Under the pieces are notes generated by a model that saw only the letters and a program-made list of their open reading frames with translations, did not search any database and had not been told where the DNA came from. Position numbers and translations under genes: made by a program. From positions 62,001 through 126,000 of the forward strand of contig PBIL01000008.1 of NCBI GenBank assembly GCA_002720475.1: 64,000 nucleotides of DNA. Direction: 5' to 3'. This document shows positions 19,947-27,796 of the stretch, piece after piece (within the stretch, counting starts at the first letter, position 1; the number at the start of each line of letters is the position of its first letter). The stretch is from Roseovarius sp. (GTDB lineage: Bacteria > Pseudomonadota > Alphaproteobacteria > Rhodobacterales > Rhodobacteraceae).

Positions 19947-21263
19947 TTACACCGTTTCCAGATAGGTCTTCCAGTGGTCGCGCGCGGGGATTTCGGACAT
20001 GTGACGCAACTCCTGCCGTTTGGTCATCACCAGATTGGCAATGAGATCCGGCGCGAAGATGCGCGCCATCAGCGGATCGCTCTCGAAGCGCAGGATCGCC
20101 GTCGCCCAGTCCGGGGCAAGCTGCGGCAGGTCCGCCTCGTAGGCATTGCCGGTGATCGGCTCGGGCGGGGTCATGCCCTCCTCGATGCCGGTGATCGCCG
20201 CGCCCAGGATCGCCGCGAAATTGAGATAGGGGTTGATGTCGCCGCCCGCCACGCGATGCTCGATGCGCCGCGCGGCATTCGGCCCGCCCGGAATGCGCAC
20301 CGCCGCCGTGCGGTTCTCATAGCCCCATCCGGCCCCGGTGGGCGCATGCGCGCCGGGCACGAGACGGGCGTAACTGTTGGAATGCGGCGCGAAGATCAGC
20401 GTCGAGCCGGGCATCGCCGCCAGGCAGCCCGCCACCGCCGAGCGCAGAAGATCGGTGCCGCGCGGCGTGCCGTCGTCGAAGACGTTGCGCCCCTCGCGGT
20501 CAAGCACCGAGAAATGCATGTGCATCCCGTTGCCGCTGTCCTCGGGGAAGGGCTTGGCCATGAAGGTCGCGACGAAGCCGTGCCGCCGTGCCAATCCCTT
20601 GATCAGCGTCTTGAAAAGCCATGTGTCATCGGCGGCACGCATGGCCGACTGGTGATGCAGCGTCAGCTCGAACTGGCCGATTCCGGCCTCGGAGATGGCC
20701 GATTCCACCGGGATTTCCATCTCGGCCCCGGCGGAATAAAGCGCCGACAGGAAGGCGTCGAAGGCATCCATCTGGCCCAGGCTGAGGATGCCGGGTGCCT
20801 TCATCCGCCGGCCGGAGCGCGGATCGCGCACCGTTTTCAACACCTTGCCATCCGGATCGACCAGCGTGAATTCAAGCTCGGTGGCGGCGAAGACCTCCCA
20901 TCCGCGGGCGGCATAGCGCGCCAGCACGGCCGCGAGCGCATGGCGCGGGTCGCCCGCGAAGGGCGTGCCGTCCTCGTGATGCATGACCATCGGCACCAGG
21001 CCCTGCGGCTCTTCCAGCCATGGCAGCGGCACGGCGCCGCGCTCGGTCGGAAAGAGCCGCCCATCCACGTCGCCGCTGTCGAAGACCAGCGGAGAGCCTT
21101 CGATATCGGCACCGAAAATATCGAGGTTCAGGGAGCTGAGCGGCATCCGCACGGAGCCGTCCTCAAGCTTGTCGGCGAAACTTGCGGGGAGCCGCTTGCC
21201 GCGCATCCGGCCGTTGAGATCGCATGCGGCCACGCGGAATGTCTGGAACTGGCTGAGGTCCAT
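19947..21263 (-). CDS. Second glutamine-synthetase-like gamma-glutamylamine ligase
   Basis: This 438-residue protein is a diverged GS-like ligase: ATELEFTLVDPDG with the metal Glu, GQFELTLHH, MHMHFSV and the Arg loop ENRTAAVRIPGG. It resembles the other ligase (17854-19221) in plan but not closely in sequence, so the two probably act on different amines or are old duplicates. It is the first gene of the presumed cluster, 46 bases before the amidotransferase gene. The start ATG has only a weak upstream purine-rich site. Confidence 0.88.
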   Translation of the reverse strand: MDLSQFQTFRVAACDLNGRMRGKRLPASFADKLEDGSVRMPLSSLNLDIFGADIEGSPLVFDSGDVDGRLFPTERGAVPLPWLEEPQGLVPMVMHHEDGTPFAGDPRHALAAVLARYAARGWEVFAATELEFTLVDPDGKVLKTVRDPRSGRRMKAPGILSLGQMDAFDAFLSALYSAGAEMEIPVESAISEAGIGQFELTLHHQSAMRAADDTWLFKTLIKGLARRHGFVATFMAKPFPEDSGNGMHMHFSVLDREGRNVFDDGTPRGTDLLRSAVAGCLAAMPGSTLIFAPHSNSYARLVPGAHAPTGAGWGYENRTAAVRIPGGPNAARRIEHRVAGGDINPYLNFAAILGAAITGIEEGMTPPEPITGNAYEADLPQLAPDWATAILRFESDPLMARIFAPDLIANLVMTKRQELRHMSEIPARDHWKTYLETV

Positions 21264-21320
21264 CGGAAAGCACCAATCGGGATTGGGCGGAGCCTAGCCC
21301 GGCGCGGGGGGCTTTGCCAA

Positions 21321-21339
21321 GCATGATTTGATCAAAAAG
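21321..21339 (-). promoter_or_regulatory. Operator-like motif upstream of the second GS-like gene
   Basis: The minus strand reads CTTTTTGATCAAATCATGC and contains the perfect palindrome TTTGATCAAA (21327-21336). It lies 58-76 bases before the GS-like gene start and shares 15 of 19 positions with the site at 19908-19926. Location and similarity suggest one regulator binds both. Confidence 0.45.
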
Positions 21340-21370
21340 CTCCGGGAGGCTGCGGGACGGGCTTTCTCAC

Positions 21371-21485
21371 CGTCATCGTCCGGCTCGACCGGACGATCTC
21401 CTGGCCGGGAGATCCCCGGGTCACGCCCGAGGATGACGGGGGCGGGGATTGCAGATTCACGGATCCGCGCCCGAGGATGCCGGGC
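21371..21485. repeat. Mosaic of palindromic intergenic repeats
   Basis: The stretch opens with CGTCATC and ends with GATGACG and a decayed further copy. Inside are ATCGTCCGG/CCGGACGAT arms around CTCGA and a GAGATCCCCGGGTCA unit. This is the type of palindrome (CGTCATCC...GAGGATGACG) scattered between genes in many alphaproteobacterial genomes. It fills the gap between the second GS-like gene and the M48 protease. A related copy is at 24918-25016. Confidence 0.65.
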
Positions 21486-21489
21486 GGCG

Positions 21490-22182
21490 TCAGGTAAGGC
21501 TCTGCTGCCAGCGGTGCTCCAGCCGCTCGATGGCGGCGATGCGCTCTTCGGTCTTCGGATGGCTCATGAGCCAGGCGGGCATCGCCCCCCCTGCCCCGCT
21601 GGTCAGCGCCGCAAGCTTGCTGAGAAGCGATTTCTGCGCCCCGGTGCCGATCCCGGCCCTGGTCAGCAGCGCCGCGGCATAGGCATCGGCCTCGTATTCG
21701 TCGCCGCGCGACAGCCGCGCCGCCAGAAGCGTCGTGAGCCCGTTGGCGATCAGCACGCCAAGCCCCGGCACGACCCGCGACAGCACCATGGCGAGCGCCG
21801 TGCGCAGCGCGTTCTGCCCGGAAAAGTCGATCATGCGCCGCCGCGCATGGCCAAGCGCCACATGACCCAGCTCATGCGCGATGACGCTGGCCATTTCCTC
21901 GGCCGTGACCGCGCCCGACTGGAACTTGCGATAGAAGCCACGGGTGATGAAGATCCGCCCGTCCGGCGCGGCAAGCCCGTTTACCGGCTCGATCTCGTAG
22001 AGATGCACCCGCACGCGCGGCAGGTCGAGTGCGCGCGCCAGCCGGTCACAGACCGCCCGGAGCCGCGGATCGGCCAGCTCGGTGGAGCGCGCATCGAGCT
22101 CGCGCGCGGTGCGCCAGGCCGAGAAGCGATACATGGCAAGCGCATAGAGAAGCGCGAGCAGGATGGGCGTGACCTTGAGCAT
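21490..22182 (-). CDS. M48-family membrane metalloprotease
   Basis: The 230-residue protein starts with a short hydrophobic segment (about 3-18) that probably anchors it and carries the zinc motif HELGH in SVIAHELGHVALGH (about 103-107), with a downstream Glu ligand in DEYEADAYAA. This arrangement is that of HtpX/Ste24-like proteases, but it has fewer membrane spans than HtpX. The C-terminal SHPKTEERIAAIERL is typical of the family. The substrate is unknown. It is divergent from the SMR gene. Confidence 0.88.
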   Translation of the reverse strand: MLKVTPILLALLYALAMYRFSAWRTARELDARSTELADPRLRAVCDRLARALDLPRVRVHLYEIEPVNGLAAPDGRIFITRGFYRKFQSGAVTAEEMASVIAHELGHVALGHARRRMIDFSGQNALRTALAMVLSRVVPGLGVLIANGLTTLLAARLSRGDEYEADAYAAALLTRAGIGTGAQKSLLSKLAALTSGAGGAMPAWLMSHPKTEERIAAIERLEHRWQQSLT

Positions 22183-22289
22183 GGCGAAGATATGGGGCGC
22201 GCGCGCGCCCCTGGCAAGCGCGCGATCGGGCTGGACCGCGCGCCCGCAGCCGCGTATCGGTGATCCGGCAACCCCCGGTGGAGGCTTTC

Positions 22290-22628
22290 ATGACCATGCA
22301 GGTCTATTTCTTGCTGGCGCTGGCGATCCTGGCCGAGACCGCCGGGACGACCGCGCTTCAGGCCAGCCAGCAGTTCACCCGCTTCTGGCCCTCGGTCATC
22401 GTCGTGCTGGCCTATGCGATCAGCTTCTACCTTCTGGCGCTCACGCTCAGATACATGCCCGTGGGCGTGGTCTATGCGATCTGGTCGGGGCTGGGGATCG
22501 TCTTCATCGCCGCGATGGGATATGTGATCTTCGGCCAGACGCTCGACCTGCCCGCGGTGATCGGCACCGCCATGATCCTTGCCGGGATCGTGGTGATCCA
22601 GCTCTTCTCCAAGGTCTCGCCCCATTGA
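22290..22628 (+). CDS. SMR-family multidrug efflux protein
   Basis: This 112-residue protein has four hydrophobic spans typical of EmrE-like exporters and the essential membrane Glu (Glu16 in AILAETAGTTAL). YMPVGVVYAIWSGLGIV is a classic SMR signature. The ATG at 22290 follows GGTGGAGG; an earlier in-frame start lacks a site. Members pump quaternary amines or act in guanidinium export. The specificity cannot be read here. Confidence 0.92.
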   Translation: MTMQVYFLLALAILAETAGTTALQASQQFTRFWPSVIVVLAYAISFYLLALTLRYMPVGVVYAIWSGLGIVFIAAMGYVIFGQTLDLPAVIGTAMILAGIVVIQLFSKVSPH

Positions 22629-22701
22629 CAGGGGGAAAACGGGTGGAAAAATGCGCCCCGTCCCGCTATCCCCCACGCCACGACCCGACCGGAGAGGCGC
22701 G

Positions 22702-23115
22702 ATGCCCGAGACCATCACCGAACGCTGCGAGGCCAAGGGGCTGCGGATGACCGGGCAGCGGCGGACCATCGCCGAGGTGCTGGAGGAGGCCGACGACCAT
22801 CCCGACGTGGAGGAACTGCACGCCCGCGCCGCCGCGCGTGACGCCCGCATCTCCATCGCCACGGTCTATCGCACGGTCAAGCTCTTCGAGGAGGCCGGGA
22901 TCCTCGACAAGCTGGAATTCGGCGACGGGCGCGCGCGCTACGAGGATGCCGAGCGCGACCATCACGATCACCTCATCGACATGAATTCCGGCGAGGTGAT
23001 CGAATTCGTCGATCCCGAGATCGAGGCGCTTCAGGAACGGATCGCCCGCAAGCTGGGCTATCGGCTGGTGGGCCACCGGCTGGAGCTTTACGGCGTGCCC
23101 CGGCGGAAGGGCTGA
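22702..23115 (+). CDS. fur: Fur-family metal-responsive repressor (Fur/Mur type)
   Basis: The 137-residue protein has the winged helix with ISIATVYRTVKLFEEAGIL (about 50-68) and the metal site region ERDHHDHLIDMNSG followed by EFVDPEIE, typical of Fur/Mur and not of Zur or PerR, which have C-terminal CxxC pairs. In alphaproteobacteria this subfamily often senses manganese (Mur). The stop is four bases before the GTG of a CDF transporter, so the pair probably forms one metal homeostasis operon. The start ATG at 22702 follows GAGAGGCG. Confidence 0.88.
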   Translation: MPETITERCEAKGLRMTGQRRTIAEVLEEADDHPDVEELHARAAARDARISIATVYRTVKLFEEAGILDKLEFGDGRARYEDAERDHHDHLIDMNSGEVIEFVDPEIEALQERIARKLGYRLVGHRLELYGVPRRKG

Positions 23116-23119
23116 GGCG

Positions 23120-24016
23120 GTGGACCGGGTGATGCGGCTGGCCATCGGCTCGGTGCTGGTGGGGCTTCTGGTCATGGCGCTCAAGCTGGTGGCCTGGCGG
23201 ATCACCGGCTCGGTCGCGCTCATGTCGGACGCGCTCGAAAGCCTTGTCAACCTGGCGACCGCGCTGGCGGTGATCGTGGCGCTGCGGGTGGCCAAGCGCC
23301 CGGCGGACGCAAACCACCCCTACGGCCATCACAAGGCCGAGTTCTTCTCGGCGGTGCTGGAGGGGGTGCTGATCGTGCTCGCGGCGCTCTTCATCCTGCG
23401 CGCGGCCTGGGACGGGTTCGCCGCGCCGCGCGCGATGGCGGCCCCGCTGCCGGGGATGATCGTCAATGCCGGCGCGGGCGCGCTCAACGGGGTCTGGGCC
23501 TGGTTCCTGATCCGCGAGGGGCGGCGGCACCGCTCTCCGGCGCTGGTGGCCGATGGCAGGCACCTGATGACCGATGTGGTCTCTTCCCTGGGCGTGCTTC
23601 TTGGCGTGGGGCTTGCCGTGCTCACCGGCTGGTGGGTGCTCGATCCGGCAATGGCGGTGCTGGTGGCCCTCAACATCCTGTGGTCGGGCTGGGGGGTGAT
23701 CCGCGGCTCGCTCAGCGGGCTGATGGACGAGGCGGTGTCCGAAGAGGAGATCGCCACCATCCGCGCGGCGATCGCGCGCGCCGCGCGCGACGACGTGGCG
23801 ATCGAGGCGCATGACCTGCGCCCCCGCCACGCGGGCCCCGTCACCTTCATCGACTTTCACCTCGTCGTGCCCGGAGAGACCACGGTGGAGGCGGCGCATG
23901 ACCTCTGCGACCGGATCGAGGCGGCGCTGCACGACGCGCTGCCCGATGCGCGCGTCACCATCCATGTCGAGCCCGAGCACAAGGCCGAGGACACGGGCCA
24001 CGTCATCCTCGGCTAG
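23120..24016 (+). CDS. Cation diffusion facilitator metal exporter
   Basis: The 298-residue protein has six hydrophobic spans and a cytoplasmic C-terminal metal-binding domain (about 205-290). Signatures are [28 protein letters not shown] and [14 protein letters not shown], containing the Asp and His residues of the transport site. The start is a GTG at 23120, four bases after the Fur-family stop, which is why the coupling is believable. The substrate could be iron, manganese or zinc; the Fur/Mur neighbour favours iron or manganese. Confidence 0.9.
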   Translation: MDRVMRLAIGSVLVGLLVMALKLVAWRITGSVALMSDALESLVNLATALAVIVALRVAKRPADANHPYGHHKAEFFSAVLEGVLIVLAALFILRAAWDGFAAPRAMAAPLPGMIVNAGAGALNGVWAWFLIREGRRHRSPALVADGRHLMTDVVSSLGVLLGVGLAVLTGWWVLDPAMAVLVALNILWSGWGVIRGSLSGLMDEAVSEEEIATIRAAIARAARDDVAIEAHDLRPRHAGPVTFIDFHLVVPGETTVEAAHDLCDRIEAALHDALPDARVTIHVEPEHKAEDTGHVILG

Positions 24017-24089
24017 CCGCGCCCCCCGGCCATTGATTTCCCCCGCCATTTGCGCCAAACCCGCCGGAAACCATCACCGAAGGCCCGCC

Positions 24090-24881
24090 ATGACCCGCAT
24101 CGACGCCAGATTTGCCGACCTGAAGGCCGCCGGCCGCAAGGCTTTCGTCTCTTACGTCATGGCCGGGGACCCGGACATGGAGACCTCGCTTGCCGTGATG
24201 AAGGGGCTGCCCGCGGCGGGCGTGGACGTGATCGAGCTTGGCGTGCCCTTCACCGATCCGATGGCCGACGGGCCGACGATCCAGCTGGCCGGACAGCGCG
24301 CGCTCGCGGGCGGCATGACGCTGCGCAAGGCGCTCGACATGGTGGCGGAGTTCCGCAAGGACGACGATGTGACGCCCATCGTGCTCATGGGCTATTACAA
24401 CCCGATCTACAGCCGCGGCGTGGCGCGCTTTCTGCAAGAGGCGAAAGCGGCGGGCGTGGACGGGCTGATCGTGGTGGACCTGCCCCCCGAGGAGGACGAG
24501 GAACTGTGCCTGCCCGCCAATGCGGCGGGGCTCAACTTCATCCGCCTTGCCACCCCCACCACCGACGATGCACGCCTGCCCAAGGTGCTGCGCAACACGT
24601 CGGGCTTCGTCTATTACGTCTCGATCACCGGCATCACCGGCGCGGCGGCGGCCGAGGCGGCGGAGGTGGGGCCGGAAGTGGCGCGCATCAAGGCGCAGAC
24701 CGATCTGCCGGTGATCGTGGGCTTCGGCATCCGCACGCCCGAAACGGCGGAAACCATCGCGCGCGTCGCCGATGGCTGTGTCGTGGGATCCGCCATCGTG
24801 GGCGAGATCGCCAAGGGGCGGGACGTGGCCGGGGTGCTCGAGTTCGTGCGCGGGCTGGCCGAGGGGGCGCACCGCGCCTGA
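24090..24881 (+). CDS. trpA: Tryptophan synthase alpha chain
   Basis: TrpA (263 residues) cleaves indole-3-glycerol phosphate and passes indole to TrpB. The catalytic Glu is in DVIELGVPF (about residue 50) and the catalytic Asp in [12 protein letters not shown] (about 61). The phosphate-binding GFGIRTPE and GSAIVGEI segments are present. The ATG at 24090 follows GAAGGCCCGCC. TrpB is not adjacent, which is common in Rhodobacteraceae where trpA stands apart from trpFB. Confidence 0.96.
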   Translation: MTRIDARFADLKAAGRKAFVSYVMAGDPDMETSLAVMKGLPAAGVDVIELGVPFTDPMADGPTIQLAGQRALAGGMTLRKALDMVAEFRKDDDVTPIVLMGYYNPIYSRGVARFLQEAKAAGVDGLIVVDLPPEEDEELCLPANAAGLNFIRLATPTTDDARLPKVLRNTSGFVYYVSITGITGAAAAEAAEVGPEVARIKAQTDLPVIVGFGIRTPETAETIARVADGCVVGSAIVGEIAKGRDVAGVLEFVRGLAEGAHRA

Positions 24882-24917
24882 GCGCAGCGTCTGGCCCGAC
24901 GGATCGGACTGTGAGAG

Positions 24918-25016
24918 ATCCTCCGGTCCCGCCGGAGGATGACGCGCGTTACACGGAGGATCACGCCGCAAACCCGCCCGTCGCCCCCGGACCTGATCCG
25001 GGGGTCTCTGCCACTC
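24918..25016. repeat. Palindromic intergenic repeats after trpA
   Basis: ATCCTCCGG/CCGGAGGAT form a perfect nine-base-pair stem (24918-24940, loop TCCCG), followed by GATGACGCG and a GACCTGATCCGGGGGTCTC unit. The architecture and sequence match the mosaic repeat at 21371-21485. The region separates the convergent trpA and DUF3445 genes and may act in termination. Confidence 0.6.
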
Positions 25017-25024
25017 CACGCGCC

Positions 25025-25747
25025 TCAGCGCGCCATCACATAGGTATGGATCGAGAACACGCAGGCCCGCGTCTCGGGCAGGCGCAGCACGCATTGCCGT
25101 TCGGAGCGCAGATAAGGGTAATCGCCGCCCTCGGCGGGGCGCGCGCGCGGGCGCGGCTGATGGAGCGTGGCCTCGGCATAGGCAAGCGCGTTGAACCGCC
25201 AGAGCGGGCGGCCCGGCTGCCCCCCGTCGAAAAGCCGCTGCACCCGTCGCGCGATCCCGTCGTCATAGGCGGGCACCGGCACATGGATCGTCGTGAGCGG
25301 GCGGCCGATCTTGTCCGAGAGCCGCCAGCTTGCCGGAAAGCAGAGCACGGCGGCGGTGAGCACATGCTCCTCCCCGCGCCGTTCCATGAGGCAGAGATCC
25401 TCCTGCACCAGATGGCCGAGCGTGCCCATCGGATCGGCGCGGTCGATGGGCACCTGCACGCCATCGGGGCGGCGCACGCTTTTTGCGGAAATATCGTAGC
25501 CTTCCCCGTGATCGCGCAGCCAGTCCAGCAGGAATTGCAAAAGCTCCTCCGTTGCGGGCCCAGCGCCCTCTGTCACGGCCAGCACGTCATCGCGCCGCTC
25601 GGCCAGAAGCCGCGCGCGTTCCGCCATCTGCGGACCAAACGCCTCGTCGACAAGCAGCCAGTCGGCCATGTCGAGCGGCGCGATTCCCGGCAACGGGCGC
25701 GGGGCCGTCACGTCATGGGGGATCGCGTCTTGCAGGATCGGGGTCAT
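25025..25747 (-). CDS. DUF3445 protein (heme-dependent oxidative N-demethylase type)
   Basis: The 240-residue protein matches DUF3445, a family that includes the heme-binding subunit of an oxidative N-demethylase. Features are LLVDEAFGPQMAERARLL, VLCFPASWRLSDKIGRPL and TIHVPVPAYDDGI, with a His that may ligate heme. Its ATG overlaps the stop of the upstream DUF6314 gene (ATGA at 25744-25747), so translation is coupled. Function in this organism is inferred from family only. Confidence 0.78.
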   Translation of the reverse strand: MTPILQDAIPHDVTAPRPLPGIAPLDMADWLLVDEAFGPQMAERARLLAERRDDVLAVTEGAGPATEELLQFLLDWLRDHGEGYDISAKSVRRPDGVQVPIDRADPMGTLGHLVQEDLCLMERRGEEHVLTAAVLCFPASWRLSDKIGRPLTTIHVPVPAYDDGIARRVQRLFDGGQPGRPLWRFNALAYAEATLHQPRPRARPAEGGDYPYLRSERQCVLRLPETRACVFSIHTYVMAR

Positions 25748-26145
25748 GGGGTCTCTCGCCGGTAATCTGTCACCATTTGATAATCCTTGCGCGGGCCGCG
25801 CACCCGCCATTCCACGCGGAACTCCGGCCAGCGGCTGAAATCGTAATGCCCGTCATAGCGGTCCGGGGCGCACCAGTGCGACACCGCCCCGCCCTCGGTG
25901 GGCACGTCGTGAAAGGGCCGCCCGTCCTCGAAGGCGACCGAGAGCCCCGGCCCCCAGAGCATGCGGCGCACAACCTGCATCGGCGCGTGGCCCGGCACGC
26001 GCATCTCGCCTGTCTCCTCGCAGACAAGGCCCGCGCCCTGCCGCCGCCAGACCGCCCGGCCCGTGACCTCCGTCACGCGGCCCCCCGCCTCGGTCACGCG
26101 GCGCGTGAGCTGCCAGGCCCCTTCGAAATCCGCCAGTTGCCGCAC
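25744..26145 (-). CDS. DUF6314 family protein
   Basis: A 133-residue protein with no signal peptide. It starts MRQLADFEGAWQLTRRV and has a lipocalin-like pattern of short beta strands with conserved Trp (LWGPGLSVAFEDGRPFHDV, VSHWCAPDRYDGHYDF). The pattern fits DUF6314, found in Rhodobacteraceae. The function is unknown. It overlaps the DUF3445 gene by four bases, so the two probably act together. Confidence 0.75.
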   Translation of the reverse strand: MRQLADFEGAWQLTRRVTEAGGRVTEVTGRAVWRRQGAGLVCEETGEMRVPGHAPMQVVRRMLWGPGLSVAFEDGRPFHDVPTEGGAVSHWCAPDRYDGHYDFSRWPEFRVEWRVRGPRKDYQMVTDYRRETP

Positions 26146-26222
26146 CCGTCCTCCCCTGCCTTGCCGCGCCCCGCGTGAGCCTCTAGAAGCGCAGCAAACC
26201 GCATCCGCGAGAGGACGACAAG

Positions 26223-27530
26223 ATGATCCCGCGCTATTCCCGCCCCGAGATGGTCCGGATATGGGAGCCCGCCACCAAGTTCCGCATCTGGTTCGAGATC
26301 GAGGCCCATGCCTGCGACGCCATGGCCGATCTGGGCGTGATCCCGCGCGAGAATGCCGAAGCCGTCTGGAAGGCGAAAGACGTGGAATTCGACGTGGCCC
26401 GCATCGACGCGATAGAGGCAGAGACGAAACATGACGTGATCGCCTTTCTCACCCATCTGGCCGAGCATGTGGGGGCAGAGCAGGCGCGCTTCGTCCATCA
26501 GGGCATGACAAGCTCGGACGTGCTCGACACCTGTTTCAACATCCAGCTTACCCGCGCCGCCGATCTCCTCATCGCGGACATGGAGGCGCTGCTGGCCGCG
26601 CTCAAGCGCCGCGCCTATGAGCACAAGGACACGATCCGCATCGGGCGCAGCCACGGCATCCATGCGGAGCCCACGACGATGGGCCTGACCTTCGCCCGCT
26701 TCTACGCCGAGATGGACCGCAACCTGACCCGCCTGCGCGCCGCGCGCGAAGAGGTGGCCACCGGCGCGATTTCCGGCGCGGTCGGCACTTTCGCCAATAT
26801 CGATCCGCGCGTGGAGGCGCATGTCTGCGCGCAGCTTGGCCTCAGACCCGAGCCGATCAGCACCCAGGTCATCCCGCGCGACCGCCACGCCGCCTTCTTC
26901 GCCACGCTCGGCGTGGTGGCGTCGAGCATCGAGAACGTGGCCGTCGAGATCCGCCACATGCAGCGCACCGAGGTGCTGGAGGCGGCGGAGTTTTTCTCGA
27001 CGGGGCAGAAGGGCTCTTCGGCCATGCCGCACAAGAAGAACCCGGTGCTGACCGAGAACCTCACCGGGCTTGCCCGCATGGTCCGCTCGATGGTCATTCC
27101 GGCGATGGAGAACGTGGCGCTCTGGCACGAGCGCGACATCTCTCACAGTTCCGTGGAGCGGATGATCGGCCCGGATGCCACGATCACCCTCGATTTCGCA
27201 CTGGCGCGGCTCACGGGCGTGATCGACAAGCTGCTGGTCTATCCCGAGAACATGCTGAAGAACCTCAACCGCTTCCCCGGCCTCGTGATGTCGCAGCGCG
27301 TCCTTCTGGCGCTCACCCAGGCAGGGGTCAGCCGCGAGGATGCCTATGCCCTGGTGCAGCGCAACGCGCTCAGGGTCTGGGAGACGGGGGCCGATTTCAG
27401 GACCGAACTGCTCAAGGATCCGGACGTGACCGCGGCGCTCAGCCCGGCCGAAATTGATGAAAAATTCGACCTCGGCTATCACACAAAGCATGTGGACACG
27501 ATATTCCGGCGGGTTTTCGGCGAATCGTGA
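26223..27530 (+). CDS. purB: Adenylosuccinate lyase
   Basis: PurB (435 residues) releases fumarate in two steps of purine synthesis. The fumarase/aspartase signature GSSAMPHKKNP is at about residues 261-271, and the catalytic His is in RSHGIHAEPTTMG. QGMTSSDVLDT is another conserved block. The start MIPRYSRPEM is canonical, with GAGAGGACG upstream. The length is normal for the short PurB subfamily. Confidence 0.97.
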   Translation: MIPRYSRPEMVRIWEPATKFRIWFEIEAHACDAMADLGVIPRENAEAVWKAKDVEFDVARIDAIEAETKHDVIAFLTHLAEHVGAEQARFVHQGMTSSDVLDTCFNIQLTRAADLLIADMEALLAALKRRAYEHKDTIRIGRSHGIHAEPTTMGLTFARFYAEMDRNLTRLRAAREEVATGAISGAVGTFANIDPRVEAHVCAQLGLRPEPISTQVIPRDRHAAFFATLGVVASSIENVAVEIRHMQRTEVLEAAEFFSTGQKGSSAMPHKKNPVLTENLTGLARMVRSMVIPAMENVALWHERDISHSSVERMIGPDATITLDFALARLTGVIDKLLVYPENMLKNLNRFPGLVMSQRVLLALTQAGVSREDAYALVQRNALRVWETGADFRTELLKDPDVTAALSPAEIDEKFDLGYHTKHVDTIFRRVFGES

Positions 27531-27564
27531 TATGGTTTTCCCCTGTTCAACAGGGAGACATTTC

Positions 27565-27723
27565 ATGAAGCTGACACTCGGACTTGCCGCCCTCGCCCTC
27601 GTGGCGCTGCCCTCGCTCGCCGCCGCGCAATGCGCCCATGACAAGCAGAAACAGGCCATGTCCTGCGCCGAAGGCACCACCTATGACAGCGCGACGCGGG
27701 CCTGCGTGCCGGTCGCAAGCTGA
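27565..27723 (+). CDS. Small secreted cysteine-containing peptide
   Basis: The 52-residue product has a clear signal peptide (about 1-22, AAAQ) and a 30-residue mature part with three Cys (CAHDKQKQAMSC, RAC). CAEGTTYDSATRAC resembles half of a peritrophin-type chitin-binding motif, but it is too short to be that domain. AGGGAG precedes the ATG. It lies 34 bases after purB with a terminator beyond, so it could be co-transcribed with purB or separate. An odd Cys number suggests dimerisation or metal or heme contact. Confidence 0.75.
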   Translation: MKLTLGLAALALVALPSLAAAQCAHDKQKQAMSCAEGTTYDSATRACVPVAS

Positions 27724-27729
27724 CGGCAA

Positions 27730-27753
27730 GGGGGCGGGATGACCCCCGCCCCC
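27730..27753 (+). terminator. Terminator after the small secreted peptide gene
   Basis: A nine-base-pair GC stem (GGGGGCGGG with CCCGCCCCC) with a six-base loop lies seven bases after the stop. The tail is TCCTC, weak in T. The convergent amidohydrolase gene ends 44 bases beyond. Confidence 0.6.
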
Positions 27754-27796
27754 TCCTCAGTGATACAGAAATCCGCGAAGAGCGACGCCGCCCCGT

